DNA from: Adiantum capillus-veneris
Lineage: Eukaryota > Streptophyta > Polypodiopsida > Polypodiales > Pteridaceae
Reading direction: 5' to 3'
Assembly (NCBI GenBank): GCA_014529385.2
Contig: CM043971.1
Span: 94,527,840-94,591,839, forward strand
DNA length: 64,000 nucleotides
Below the pieces are notes generated by a model. That model saw only the letters and a list, made by a program, of their open reading frames with translations. It searched no databases and was not told the origin of the DNA. Of the stretch, positions 33,344 to 44,440 are shown in pieces. Numbering within the stretch: the stretch's first letter is position 1; each line of letters opens with the position of its first letter. A program made the translations under genes and the position numbers.

Positions 33344-33535
33344 TGAAGGAGTACGAGCGGAAGTGCGACGCGAGAGAGAGTGCGAGAAGAAGAGCACGAC
33401 GATATGGTGAACTCGCTCTACTGTAATGTGTAGAGCATAGTGAGTTCTTATTAGGTTTTTACAAAAGAATATGTGTACATACCTGGCGGCCCGCCCACTT
33501 ACTTGGGCGACCACATTGGGCTTTATACCCCAACA
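33344..33535 (-). repeat. 5' LTR of the copia element
   Basis: On the minus strand it begins TGTTGGGGTATAAAGCCC and ends ACTCCTTCA. It is followed outward by AGCAG at 33536-33540. Confidence 0.95.
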
Positions 33536-33540
33536 AGCAG

Positions 33541-36056
33541 GAAGTGATGTACCACATAGTCGCCAACAACACCTGGTTGGCAACTACTACTCTGCCAGCC
33601 AAAGAAAGACGTGCGGAGCTCCAATGTAACAACTTTCTCCTGATAGACAGTAGAAGGGGAGCAATCTGCTGCTTGGGAGACAAGTCCAAACCAACCTGAC
33701 AACCCAAGTACCAAACTGCAGTCCCTGGGGGAATCCATCTGAAACCCACTCCTGGCATCCAAGCTAGCACAGGAACACTACCAACCGAGAAATCCACTGT
33801 CTTTCTCCAGTTGATCAGTGCCCCCTACGCACAATAGAAGGTCTCCAAAGACTACTCACATCTGTGAAGGTTGGCCTCCTGGCCATCTAAGTACAAGGCT
33901 GAGTCGTTGGCAAACTCAGCGTCTAGTAGCTCCTCTCCCCGAATAGGGAGTGCTAAGCCCCGTAGACCAACCTGCAGTGACACCAAAAACCTGCTCATCG
34001 CCTCCACATAGAACAGAAAGAGGAAGGGGGCAAGAGGACAGCCTTGTGTGACCGAGCGTGTAAGCATGAAGCGATCACCTCTAGCTCCTGCCAAAAGTAC
34101 CTGACTATGAGCCTGTCTATACAAGGCTGACACCCCTCTAATCCAAGCATCTGAGAAGCCCATCCTGCGTTGAGTGCCCTCTAGAAAGTCCCAGTCAACT
34201 TTGTCGTATGCCTTCTCAAAATCGAGAAGAAGAATCACGAGGTCCTCACCACGGAGTTGTGCCAAGGCAGAAGCCTCCCAAAAAGTAAAGATGTTGTCAA
34301 GGATATTGCGTTCCTTGACAAAACCTGTCTGGGTCCCATGTATAAGGCTCTTGAGAAGTGGCTGAATCCTCAAACTCAGAGCCTTGGAAAGAATTTTGTA
34401 GGCTGAGTTGAGGATGGTGATGGGGTGCCACTTTCGAATCTCATCCAAGGAGCCACCCTCCTTGGGAATGAGGTAGATCAGGCCCTCACTCATGCTGTCA
34501 GGCATCACTCCTGTGTGCCAAATGTACTGAAAAGCACTACAGAGATCTGGGCCAAGCAGATCCAAGTACTCCAAGAAAAAGCTAGGAGTGAACCCATCCT
34601 CACCTGGACAGTTACCACGGGGGAGGTCCCTGAGAGCCGTGTGCATCTCCTCAAGCTGAAGTGGTAGCTCTAGCCTCTGACCCGTCTCCTCAGTCACAAG
34701 ACAAGGCTTCTGTGCCCAAACCTGCTCTCTGCATGCATCGTGATGCTCTGACTGGGGCTCTGCCAATAGTAACTCACGGTAGAAGTCAGTAGCACCTGTA
34801 CGCATATCCTTGGGCTCAGAAGCAACTGACCCATCGGGCCTCCTCAACTGACTGACCTTGGCATGCAAATGTCGAGGTCCTACCACCTCAAAGAAAGCAC
34901 CAGTCACTCTGTCGCCCACCTCAGTCCACTGAGATGCCTGTCGGTGGAAAGCAAACTCATGTCATCTCTCCTCTGTGCTAGCAAGCTCCTGTCGAGCCTG
35001 TTGCAACTGCTCCTCCAACCAAGGTCTGTCTGGATGTTGCTCCTGCATCCTCTGTAACGAAGCAATGCCCCATCTGAGACGTTGCTCCGCCTCTCTCGCT
35101 ATAGCCCTGTGAGCTAGAGACTCATGAAGAAAAAAATGGCTAATCTGAGCTAGGCCTGAGGCCACTCTGTCAGCAGGAGAATCCTGCATGTCCATGCCCT
35201 GTGTCCAGAGAGCCTCTACCCTCTCTCTGAGTGCTGAGTCCAACAAGACCCTCTCTGGGATGCGAAGCATCGTGCTCCCACTCCTCTGTCTGTCTGCCAC
35301 TGTGAGGATCACTGGTGCATGGTCCGAGAAGGAGGTCCATGCCAGGATGTCCACTGACCCTCGCAAGTCACTGAAGTGGTCACTAGTGTAGAAGAGATCT
35401 ATCCGCGATAGATTCACTCCTCCCACTCTGCGGTCCGATCGAGAGAAGGAAAGACTGTATGGCGGCCTTACAAAACCAGAGTGTTGCCACGCATTCGAGA
35501 CCCTCAGAGTCATAAAAAACCGCTCCCAAGCTGCCATCTCAACTCCATGCACAGTAGCATGGCTGCCACCAATCCTATCAGAAGGGTCCTCCAACATGTT
35601 GAAGTCCCCTCCTATGCACCAATGTTCTGCCTGCGGGCAGAGACTCAACAATCTGTGACCAAAACTCTGCACGAGCACTTGCCACATTGGACGCATAGAT
35701 GTTCAGGAAACCCACGAGGCCACCCTGAACCTTGCATAGTAATCCACTGAGATCTGCCTGGCACAATAATCCCTCTGCCCACAATGGCCTGCCTGTAGAG
35801 ACTCCACAATAGTCATACATATCCAAACCTGGATGCCTCCAGGTCCAAAAGCACCTGACCAAAAGGTCTCATAGCGACCACGCAAAATCTGACCACAACG
35901 CTGAATGCGGCTCTCACAAAGATGATGCTCCTGCAGGATAAGAATGTCAATCTCACCACCCACAAGGAATCTCTGCAACTCCTGACGAAGCCGACCCCTC
36001 TGTCGCTGAAATTGGGGCCCTCCTAATCCCTGCACATTCCATGAGATGATCCTCAT
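33541..36056 (-). pseudogene. LINE 1 ORF2: endonuclease and reverse transcriptase
   Basis: Start MRIISWNVQGLGG at 36056. The AP-endonuclease nicks target DNA for priming: catalytic-type motifs ILQEHHL, CIGGDFNMLEDPSDR (about 35612-35567) and SDHAPVIL (about 35322). A frameshift separates 36056-35703 from the following part, with another between 35578 and 35696. RT runs 34919-33852: GFVKERNILDNI, LLLDFEKAYDKVDW, TQGCPLAPFLFLFYVEA and motif C EFANDSALYL. The motif C sequence is FAND instead of FADD, losing the first catalytic Asp. A further frame change precedes 33797-33541, where the copia element interrupts the region after RT. Confidence 0.9.
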
Positions 36057-36218
36057 GGATTCAGTGAGAGAAAACAGATGTTGCAGCAGCAGCAGCCAAC
36101 CTCGCTATCATTGAGGCTGGTTTGGATGGGGAGTAATCCGCATCTGAACGACCTCTAGACAAGCGCGTAAGGAGTGACTGTCCCGCCCAGGCCCAAGCCG
36201 AGCGTGCAGCCCTAAGGG

Positions 36219-37890
36219 CTACATCCTCTGTCCAAGAATCCTCATGCACAAAGACATAACATGGGGACACTGAGTGTCAGCAAACAAGTGTATCACAATG
36301 TGCCTACAGCCTGCTGCATTTGGAGGTGTCGTGCTGAACTTGGCAAGAGGCCAAAGTGTCTGTACCAGATCTGTCACTGCTATGTCCCCTGTGTGATGTG
36401 AGAACTCAATAGCCTGAGTCTGGAGCCAGTCCAGGACTGTGTGCTGGGTCCACTCTGTGGTATCCCTACCACACAATGGGAAGGAGAAACCCACCGCTGT
36501 GTCCAAGGCCTCACTGCCTCTAGCTGCAAGAAAGAGGACGTGGACCCGAAAGCTGGCCTCCTCCAAGTCGGAAGAGGAATCACCCAGAAACCTAGTGAAG
36601 CTGTAATCGAAGAAGTCCCAGCGTCCGTGAATGTCGAAGCTAGTCAAACCTCTGGGGATCGCTGCAAAGGGAGAAGTGAGCACCAGAAAAGGCGGTCTCA
36701 AGTGGGGCTGTCCCTCACGAGCCATGCGGTAGCGAAAGCACTACCAAGCGAACGCCTCGCGGCAGAAGCGTGGCCAGTACCCTGTGTCTGAGAAGGAGTG
36801 GCGGAGGGGTCCGGGGGTCGGGGGGCGAAGGTGGAGGTGGGAAGGGGGGGGGGGGGAAGAGGCGGGACAGCAGCAGCTGGGGGGGGAGGAGGCGGTGGTG
36901 GAGGAACAGAAGAGGACGGGGCCTCTTCAGGCAGGTCCTGTTGAAGGGGGTCGAAACGGTTCCCAATCGGAACCCAGTGCTGCTGAGCTGCAGTAGGTCG
37001 GCCACCAGAGGGAGCAGTGGGGTGAGCTCTCCCTTGACGACAATGGCCAGGCACTTGCTGCCAACCATCAGCAGTGGCTGGTCACAAGTCTCTGACGAAG
37101 TACCAGCTTGTGTATCCTGTGTACCTGGTTGCTTGGCCTGCTCAGCCTTGGGTGGCTGCGCATGCGCTGTGGGTTGAGGTCTCCTACGAGGACAGGCCTT
37201 TTCCATATGGCCCATTTGTCTGCAAATGAAACATTGGTTCGGGAGACCCGAATACTCCACACTCTGGCTAATTCATCCCCCACTCATCCTAGGCAACAAT
37301 ACCACCTTGGGGAGGGAGTGTGTGTCACGAACAAGAACCCGCACAGTAGGTAAGCCTGCGGCCTTGGCCACAACTGAAGCTCTCGTGCGTGGAGACTCCA
37401 AAACTGTCCTGAACATGGAACCAATTCTGGGTAGGAGGGGATGGTACTCTCCCCTCAAGCCAGGAAAGCAAACCGAAATCAGCAAGTCTGCCTCCTCCTC
37501 GAGCACATCTGTAGTAGGGTCGAAACCGTGATGCCAACGTCGGAAGTAGGCTCGAGCTGCTTTGATGACGAGTGGGCTCATCATGATCACTTTGGTCGCC
37601 ATGTCCGCAGCCTTAAACTCGACCTGGCAATACCCTCTCCCAAGGATCGTGACATCTGTAATCTTGCCCACATCGGAGAAAAGACGGGCCTGTAGTAAAT
37701 CCCGAACTTCGCCCCGATTGGGCCGAGTGCCAACGATTTTACAGATAACCAAAGTGGCTTGCAAGCGTTCCACTTCGGCCATCAAGCTCGCTTGCTCTTC
37801 TGGCGAAAGAGCAAGTCGAAGGGTCGGCTCCGCGGTGTCGGGCAAGGGGGCTTCTATGGAGTCCCTTTGAGGTGGAGCAGAGGCCGCCAT
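36219..37890 (-). pseudogene. LINE 1 ORF1: DUF4283, CCHC knuckle and proline-rich region
   Basis: ORF1 proteins of plant L1 elements bind the RNA. From MAASAPPQ at 37890, the DUF4283-type fold includes VICKIVGTRPNRGEVRDLL and GRGYCQVEFKAADMATKV. A TGA at 37273-37275 interrupts the same frame, and the zinc knuckle CFICRQMGHMEKAC follows (about 37234-37190). A frame change then gives QQHWVPIGNRFDPLQQDL and a Pro-rich tract (about 36905-36790). A last part, 36725-36219, ends MRILGQRM. ORF2 starts about 160 bp downstream. Lesions: one stop and at least two shifts. Confidence 0.85.
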
Positions 37891-38017
37891 TCTGTGTCTG
37901 CTGCTGAAAAGACATGGGCGTAGGTGTCAAGGCGAATACCAGCAGGCGGAAAAAACAGCCTACAGGTGAGAACGCTTTGAGTCAATGAGACGTGAGGGGT
38001 GGGGGTGGCAGCGCGAT

Positions 38018-38250
38018 GCGATTGGGGGGGGGGGGAGTGCGTTGCAGGAAGAAAACTATAGCGGGCAGCAAGGGCTGATGGTGGGCACAAAAGGCGTGGC
38101 TGGCGCGATAGGGAGGACAGCGCAAGGGGAAGGCGGGTGGAGTGCTGGCAGCGCGCGCGCAGTAGGGAGTGCTGGCAGCTGTGTGGGGGGGGGGGGGGGG
38201 GGGGTCGCAAGCGATGGCGAAGGGGGGGGGGGGGGGGGGGGGGGGGGCGA
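38018..38250. repeat. G-tracts in the LINE 1 5' region
   Basis: Runs of 11-26 G on the plus strand (near 38026, 38187 and 38222), so C-runs in the LINE sense strand. They lie upstream of ORF1 and have quadruplex potential. Confidence 0.9.
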
Positions 38251-38290
38251 CAGGTGCAAATGTAGAGGGAGAGTGCGGCAACAGCAGCGA

Positions 38291-38640
38291 GCTCTTTTTT
38301 TTTTTTGAATTTAGTGGGATGTAGGAGCAAACCCCTTAAGATGCGTAAAAGGACTAATCCTCTTTGTTGCCTTGGCTTTGGGAAGGGTACTCTCCAATGA
38401 AAATTCACGCTTGAGCTCTTGGAGGATGCACGATCCAAATCATATGTGCCAATTTTCCAATTTTTAGAGAGATTCTCCAAAAATCTCTTCTTAGTAAAGG
38501 TGAAGTGGGACTACTACATAAAATAAATATTGCTGATTCTATTAGCATAGTGGGACTTGGCTCTTAGTGTCCTTGCAATACATAAGTAGTGTTTTTTTTT
38601 TTGGAAGCCATTACGAATACCTTATTATAATAGGTGATCG
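38291..38640. other. Non-coding stretch, nothing recognised
   Basis: AT-rich sequence between the LINE 5' end and the UGT relic. No domain or terminal repeat is seen. Confidence 0.5.
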
Positions 38641-38691
38641 CCTGCTGGCTGCCAGTAAGAAGAAGCTTCGATCAGCGTCGCCTAGCTACTA

Positions 38692-39365
38692 CTACGCAGC
38701 CGAGACAAGCTGAATAAGTTGTGAATAGTCTCTGTGAGAAGAGCCTCCCTCGGTAAAGGCACGCCATGCTTCCCTTTTCACAACAGCTGCTCTCTCTCTT
38801 ATTCGGTCGCCCTGCTCCGATCCCTTGTGCAAGAGGCACGTAACCAGCTTCTCCACCTTCGCCCTGTCCACGGCCTGCCCACCCCACTCTCGCAAGGGCA
38901 AGCCCACCTTCCAGCTCTCCACAATGAGCTGCGAATTTCCCTTCTGATCAAGCATATAGGGCTAGGTAAGCATGGGCACCCCCATGGTGATGGCCTCAAG
39001 CACAGAGTTCCAGCCACCGTGAGTGAGGAAGGCGCCCACAGAGGGATGGGAGAGCACCAACATCTGTGGGGCCCATGGCGTGAAGAAAGCCCTCTCTTTA
39101 GTTCTCTCTACAAACCCAGCTGACGGCAGGCCGGTCCCCCCCGCCTCCCCAGCTCCCATCACCAGGTCTGCCCTCAATGCCCTTCCCCTTCATCATACAC
39201 CTTCTGGTTGTACTCTGTATTCACAAAGGTTACAAGGCAGCCATGAGAGCTACTTGCCAGCGCCTTAGCTAGCTGCAACATGGGGTTGGTGTGGCCTTCA
39301 GCCGGGAAGGGCACAACAACGACAAGCATTGGACGGTCGGCAGGAATGCACATTCCACCAGACAT
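38692..39365 (-). pseudogene. Plant family-1 UDP-glycosyltransferase, internally deleted
   Basis: These enzymes transfer sugar from UDP-sugar to small molecules in the cytosol. Minus strand: N-terminus at 39365 with [20 protein letters not shown], the acceptor-side start with its catalytic-type His, and about 63 residues to 39177. It jumps directly to RADLVMG...[12 protein letters not shown] and the 44-residue PSPG box, from [20 protein letters not shown] (about 39069) through GGWNS to DQ, then QLIVESWKVGL and a C-terminal helix region to 38692. About 200 central residues are absent compared with the usual 450-500. A TAG at 38959-38961 lies inside the PSPG box, and the join at about 39177 changes frame. 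The final Gln of the box fits glucose use. This is the only cellular-gene relic I recognise here, and no intron is visible. Confidence 0.9.
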
Positions 39366-39517
39366 TTTTCACGTCATGCTCTGCAGAAATCGAAGGCTTT
39401 CTATAGCTTTGAGTTGTGGCACTCATTCATAAATGCTTCCAAATGACGCGCTCCTCACTTCGTTCCACGCAATGTGCGTGGGGGCACATACACTTTTTTA
39501 GTATTGTTTTAGCTTTA

Positions 39518-40272
39518 AGAGCCTCGTCCCACCTAGCTCTTCTGGGGGTTGCAGCGGCAGGCATTTGTCATGCTCTGTAGGTGCATCTGCTAGCCACACG
39601 ATGCAACACAAGATTACTGAATTCGTGAAAATTTACCTTCTTTCTCCGGTTCAAAGGGTCATCGCCTCTATTTCTAGCTCCAAATTAGCGCACACTACTC
39701 TTTTGACCTGCAATACCTTGTCGGCAATCCCATGCACACATGATGCGTTATAAAAAATCAGTTCTGAGCTGCTTTTTTTACGGCACCTTGGTCGTGACCC
39801 TGTAAGAGCTACAAGTGCTGAGCGAGATAGCTTCTTCGAGTATTTGTAGCGCCTTGAGCCGCTATAGAAGCCAGGTGGCTCTAAATTTATGGCGAAACAC
39901 AACTATTTCAAGAAAGCGCACACGAGTTAAGAGCCTCGTCCCACACAGCGCTTGTGGGGGTTGGGGAGGGTTGTGCCAATCATGCGCTGTAGGTGTTGAT
40001 TGCCGTCACACCAAATTTGTATTTTGGAAGAAATCTTTGTTTGTGCGTTGGTTAATTGGTTGCAACTCGTGTATATACTATTTTTTTCATCCGATATCAA
40101 CGCCCAAGTCATGATAAGGTACTAAAACCAACGATTACCCATTGGCGAGGCTAAGCACTGTAAAATCTCGTTTTAAATCGGAAACTTGCAATTGTAGCGC
40201 ATTGGTCGATCCCCTCTAGATGCTACAAGCATCAGGTGGGACCATACTGCTTAGTGGTTGCAGAACGACGAG

Positions 40273-40312
<40 letters not shown>

Positions 40313-40345
40313 AGCATTGGGTGGGACGGGGCTCTAAGGCCCTTG
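39518..40345. repeat. Dispersed GAGCCTCGTCCCAC repeats around a C38 tract
   Basis: TTAAGAGCCTCGTCCCAC begins near 39517 and near 39927, each followed by about 70 bp of similar sequence (gggggttg...ctgtaggtg). An inverted form, GGTGGGACGGGGCTCTAAG, lies at about 40320. A homopolymer C run occupies 40273-40310. The unit looks like a small interspersed repeat, not named. Confidence 0.65.
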
Positions 40346-40425
40346 ACTCTTAAGCTAGTGGTGAGGGTTCAAATATCGGTTGGGAAAGTGAGGGCATCCC
40401 GAAATTAGGGCCCCCGTGGACAGCA

Positions 40426-40592
40426 TGAAAGGCCTAGGAGAGTGTGATACCGGATCCACCGCCCTACCACCCTATGTATAGATCGGCTCCTAGCCCTAGC
40501 CATAATATGGATCTCCAGTCCACACTGGTCCAGTCCAAGCCCCTGGCGGCTCAGGTCCATGACCCCCTAGGCTTAGGATCCTTGTCCTGACA
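40426..40592 (-). repeat. 167-bp LTR (chromovirus-like), minus orientation
   Basis: Minus strand begins TGTCAGGACAAGGATCC and ends CTAGGCCTTTCA. It is the same length as, and about 90% similar by eye to, 56872-57038 on the other strand. Directly above it (about 40594-40632) a frame ends FEDENASPRGE and a stop, the usual way a gypsy pol ends just before its 3' LTR, so this is probably a 3' LTR. Confidence 0.75.
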
Positions 40593-41500
40593 TTACTCTC
40601 CTCTTGGAGAAGCGTTTTCATCCTCGAAAACACAAGTGGTAGTATCTTCGTAAGAACACTGATATTTTCCATGTTGGCATCCCATACGCGAGCCAACTGA
40701 TACTTGATGCAGTGAGGAGGTTCAATGAAACCAAGAGCAACATCTTGATTTTCAACATTGTTGTCCTTTTGCAAGCACTTGGGTCTAAATGGTAACTCCA
40801 TTTATAACTCACTTGAGTACTGTAAAGGAGTAACCACAACCAAGAGTTGTCCAAAGGCATAACCAGTTTTCAGGTCTTCTGAAGGTACTGGAATAATGGA
40901 AGAAAACCTTGGCGCAACTTTCCATGAAGTTGTGAGCCAGATTTCCAACTCGCATGAGTATCTTAAAAAGCTCATAGCTACTAAGAAGTAGAATAGGGTG
41001 TGTCCTTATGTCAGACTGATGAACATTTTGGAACACACAGAACTACATGTTCACCCCTAATGAAGGTTACATGCCAACATACTTTGTCAGCACACCTATT
41101 AAGTCCTTGACTTATGAAACGATTGAAACGGTGTCCAACCCCACCACAACAGGTGTTCAAAGTTGAAAACCTTAGTTAAGAAAATTCTAGAATAGGGAGA
41201 GAATTGCCCATTCAGAATGCGTTGTGCTAACGTATGCTCTTAGCAGATCCTTTAGCAAAAAATACTTGTAAGATGCCCATCCAACATAGGATGAATAGCA
41301 GCAGTAAGAGTGAGGTGCTTTCCCCCAACCACTTACAGAGAGTCTTCCACGACTGGCGATAAACCATGACTCAAACATTGAGTATCCAGCCATATACTCG
41401 TTATGGAATGGAGACAACCAACTAGGTGAAAGCGGGTTGGAGTGGAATAAACTCTTAGAGTTTAGACCAAACAACCACAGACACCCATACTGAGCCATTA
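40593..41500 (-). pseudogene. Decayed 3' pol region next to the 167-bp LTR
   Basis: Short minus-strand open pieces (VALGFIEPPHCIKYQL, ARVWDANMENISV) without a clear integrase motif. The first part is shared with the relic split by the CACTA element at 15.9 and 24.7 kb. Assignment to a gypsy 3' end rests on the LTR and the terminal motif. Confidence 0.4.
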
Positions 41501-42741
41501 CCTTGTATGGCAGGGTATAAACTCATACTAAATCTGCAAGAGAGATTGCATTGGCAGTGCAAAAGTGTGCAGAAAGAATAATATCCATGAATTTGCATGC
41601 CGCTCTGAATAAATTTGTGTTAAACACTAGGGCCCATAACACCTAGTGTGCATGCATTTAACACAAACATATCTGAACCGCAATTCTATGACGAGACTTT
41701 CCACGATACTTATGTGAAAGTCTTGCAACAAAAGCTGGACCACAACAGAATGTGACAACCCAGTCACACCTAGGTACCAACCATGAGACATTCTCATGAA
41801 CGTAGCATACTTGGCTATATGTATAAACGACCCTCCATTAAGGTGGTTTCACAACACTTGTAATCGCAACAAGTCTATATTTAGTAATTTAGTACCCGAC
41901 AATTTCTCGCCACTGAAATTGTTCCTGATACTGTGTGCTTCAAATGGTATAATGAACGGATGCGACCAACACCTAGGGACTTCGTCGCGACACATCATTA
42001 GGAATTGGGCACCAATGTTAGTCCCAGAAACTCATATTCGCCACTTGTGGAATATGTCTCAAATAAGGATGTCCGAAAAAGTGACATCCAACAAGTACAA
42101 ACTGTACTTGTGTGTGGAGGTAACTGCAAACACTCCACGACAAGAGTGAGAGGGACCCTCATTATCATTGCTCCACACTAGCTAAACCGAACTCCTTGAG
42201 TTCCTAGACCATGTTGTATCCCATGTGACAACATGTGCCAAATCGAACCCGACAAGTGGGTCCATAACATCATAATGTATAGTAGACACTATGGCCCAAA
42301 ATACTTTGTTCCGACACGCCCTTGGCATGGCTCTGAAACATTCAAGCGTATTTATACTACTTGAAATACCAAAGAAACATTGCACTGGAAACCTTGGATG
42401 TTGCCTTTGCAATCCAAACCCGTTGGTTAGAATCTACGTAGTCAAACCACTTGGTAAGACCCTTTGTAGAAACTGCTCAATTAGCAGGTAACGATAACCA
42501 GCATAGTCAACCGTGTACAGAATGATTGAAATCAACTAGAAAAGTTAAATTTGTCTGCTACCACGTGGTAGATTGTGGAATTCTTTCCTTGAAAATGTAA
42601 TGGGAATAGATAAAATTGTGATCCTCAATGTCGATGGAGTGATTTAGTAATCATCTGCTGGGTCTTACCCCAAAACTGTATGTCCATAGACAAGCCGTAG
42701 TGCTATAGAGGGAGCCGGAGACCACACAAGTGAAATGCCTA
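41501..42741. other. Non-coding stretch, nothing recognised
   Basis: No domain. The open frame at 41796-42149 (+) has no known motif. The upper end (42730-42737) carries GTGAAATG, the inverted counterpart of CATTTCAC at 6293-6300 (see findings). Confidence 0.45.
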
Positions 42742-43360
42742 GAAATTCCTTGGATTAGGCCATCCTTTTTTTACCTCTAGCTTTGATGGATCCATTTGGA
42801 TGCCATCTTGAGAGATAATGTGACCTAAATACTGAATCTCTTGTAAGAAAAACTCACTTTTCTTTCGATTAATATAAAGTTTATTCTCTCATAAGACTTG
42901 AAATATTACTGGAGGTGTTGCTTGTGTTCGTCTAGTGAATTAGAGTAGATGATGATATCATCAAAGAACACTCCAATAAAGGTTTGGTGAGGCCTGAATA
43001 GCTTCTCCATCAAGTAGTTAAATGTGGCTGGTGCATTGGTCAAGCCAAAAGGCATGACAATGTACTTGTAAAGACCAAACATAGTGCAAAATGCGGTCTT
43101 TACAATGTCTTGATCAACTATCCTTATTTGATGGTAGCCACTTTTTAGGTCAATCCTACTGAAGTAGGTCGACCCTTGTAGTTTATCAAATAGGTCTTCT
43201 ACCCATGGAACGGGAAACGTATTTTTGATAGTGATCCTATTTAGTGCTCTATAGTCGACACACATACGATATGTGCCGTCTTTCTTTTGCACTAATAACA
43301 CGGGTGAACAAAAATGGAGATGAGCTAGGCCTAACCATGCCTTTCTCAACTAATTCATGC
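42742..43360 (-). pseudogene. Chromovirus RT, N-terminal two thirds (element A, middle part)
   Basis: Minus strand: FCSPVLLVQKKDGTYRMCVD, YRALNRITIKNTFPVPWVED, YFSRIDLKSGYHQIRI (catalytic Asp A), YIVMPFGLTNAPATFNYLM and the active box VFFDDIIIYSNS, then EHKQHLQ. The thumb KLYINRKKSEFFLQEI...QMDPSKLEV follows after a stop near 42905. It ends at NPRNF (42742), exactly before the ELRSFIGMCAYYRR motif expected next. That motif begins element A's 3' part at 6278. Confidence 0.85.
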
Positions 43361-44440
43361 ATTATTAGGCGGTGAACTTCCTGGAAGAAGTTCAATTGCA
43401 TGGTCATCATTACCTCGTTTAGGAGGTAGTTCACAAGGGATGTCATCAATAAAAACATCTTGAAAGCCCTTGAGAAAATTGGATAACTCTAATTCCTTGT
43501 GATTATTTATATTTTCTTTTGCGAAAGCATTAGGTTCATTTTGAGGATCTTTAACAAAAATCATGTACACGGAAATAGAGCTCTTTATTGACTTATTGAA
43601 AGCTTGCATATGTACAATGGGTATGGTGTTACCCAACTCCTTAGCATCTATGTACATATCTTTTTACCTGAACCTAAAGTAGATTTGCATTTCAGGGAAT
43701 TTAACATTGGCATCCATGCGATCAAACCATGGTGCCCCTAGGATTACATCCCCGTGCTTGAGAGGAGAGATAAAGAAGTCCTCTTTGTGCACATAGCTTT
43801 GGACATGGAGCCTCAATTTCCCAATTAAGGGAGTGACTGAATCTTCTTGCCCCTTGAAAGCACCATCGGTGGGTAGGACGTCGCCCATCTCATAGGCTTG
43901 GATGCCTAGCTTGGCGGCCAACTCTGTGGATATGAAATTGTGAGTAGAACCAGGGTCAAAGAGAATAAAAGCATCATGTTCTCTTACCTTTCCCCAAGCA
44001 TGGCATAGAGGATATCCTTTGTGTTGAGAATTCTCTTCTTGGATTTGGACCAAGGTAGCTCTAGGAGGCACATTTCATGTATTCTTGTGGGGGCAAGCAC
44101 GATAAACATACCCTTGCTCCCCGCACTTGAAACAAAGGTTAACTTTACCATAACACGCTCTTCAGGAGAGAGTTTATTTTTGCCCTTAGAGACTCCCTTC
44201 TCCTTAGCTTTGTTGCTGCTGGCGTTGCCTTTAGGAGACTTTTGGACATTGTCCTTCCCCTTAGGCTCATTGTTACGATCCTTGTTCTTTGCGGGCTTAA
44301 GATTTCTCTTAGCCCCTATTTGGAAATTGATTCGTGAAGCCACCATGGTATGGTGTATGACCATAGATATGGTGCGTGGAATTTGGGAGTTGACATACTC
44401 CGTCATATCTTCACTTAAGCCTGCACAAAATTGTTATTTT
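43355..44440 (-). pseudogene. Chromovirus gag C-terminus, protease and linker (element A, middle part)
   Basis: From about 44440 the minus strand reads QFCAGLSEDMTEYVNSQIPR, a gag capsid C-terminal motif, then a Lys-rich stretch. A zinc knuckle in a shifted frame, CFKCGEQGYVYRAC (about 44140-44100), has the usual His replaced by Tyr. The protease (44071-43664) has LFDPGSTHNFIS (DSG changed to DPG) and DVILGAPWFDRMDANVKFP. The linker 43657-43355 ends FQDVFIDDIPCELPP and DHAIELLPGS. Several frame changes. The gag N-terminal part is at 51307-50216. Confidence 0.8.

Larger units (their letters stand above)
28101..33535 (-). mobile_element. Nearly intact Ty1/copia retrotransposon inside LINE 1
   Basis: 5,435 bp on the minus strand with 192-bp LTRs (28101-28292 and 33344-33535), TSD AGCAG, an iMet primer site, an approximately 1-kb leader, and a gag-PR-IN-RT-RH frame from 32285 to 28382 broken only by one stop and one frameshift. 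The two LTRs differ at four sites by my reading, so it is the youngest insertion I can date here. It lies in the LINE 1 RT region. Confidence 0.95.
26112..38290 (-). mobile_element. L1-type LINE (LINE 1), full-length but broken, split by a copia element
   Basis: Minus-strand non-LTR retrotransposon: GC-rich 5' region, ORF1 (DUF4283 and CCHC), ORF2 (endonuclease, RT, zf-RVT), and a 3' end with a poly-A run (plus-strand T-run at 26112). About 6.7 kb once the 5.4-kb copia insertion (28101-33535) is removed. The 5' limit near 38290, where a T-run occurs on the plus strand, is approximate. I could not find a convincing target-site duplication. Confidence 0.85.

Noticed and set aside
36770-37177. 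Gly/Arg-rich plus-strand open frame
   Set aside because: Antisense to the proline-rich part of LINE 1 ORF1.
37985-38480. Pro-rich and Gly-rich frames through the G-tracts
   Set aside because: Produced by homopolymer runs in the LINE 5' region.
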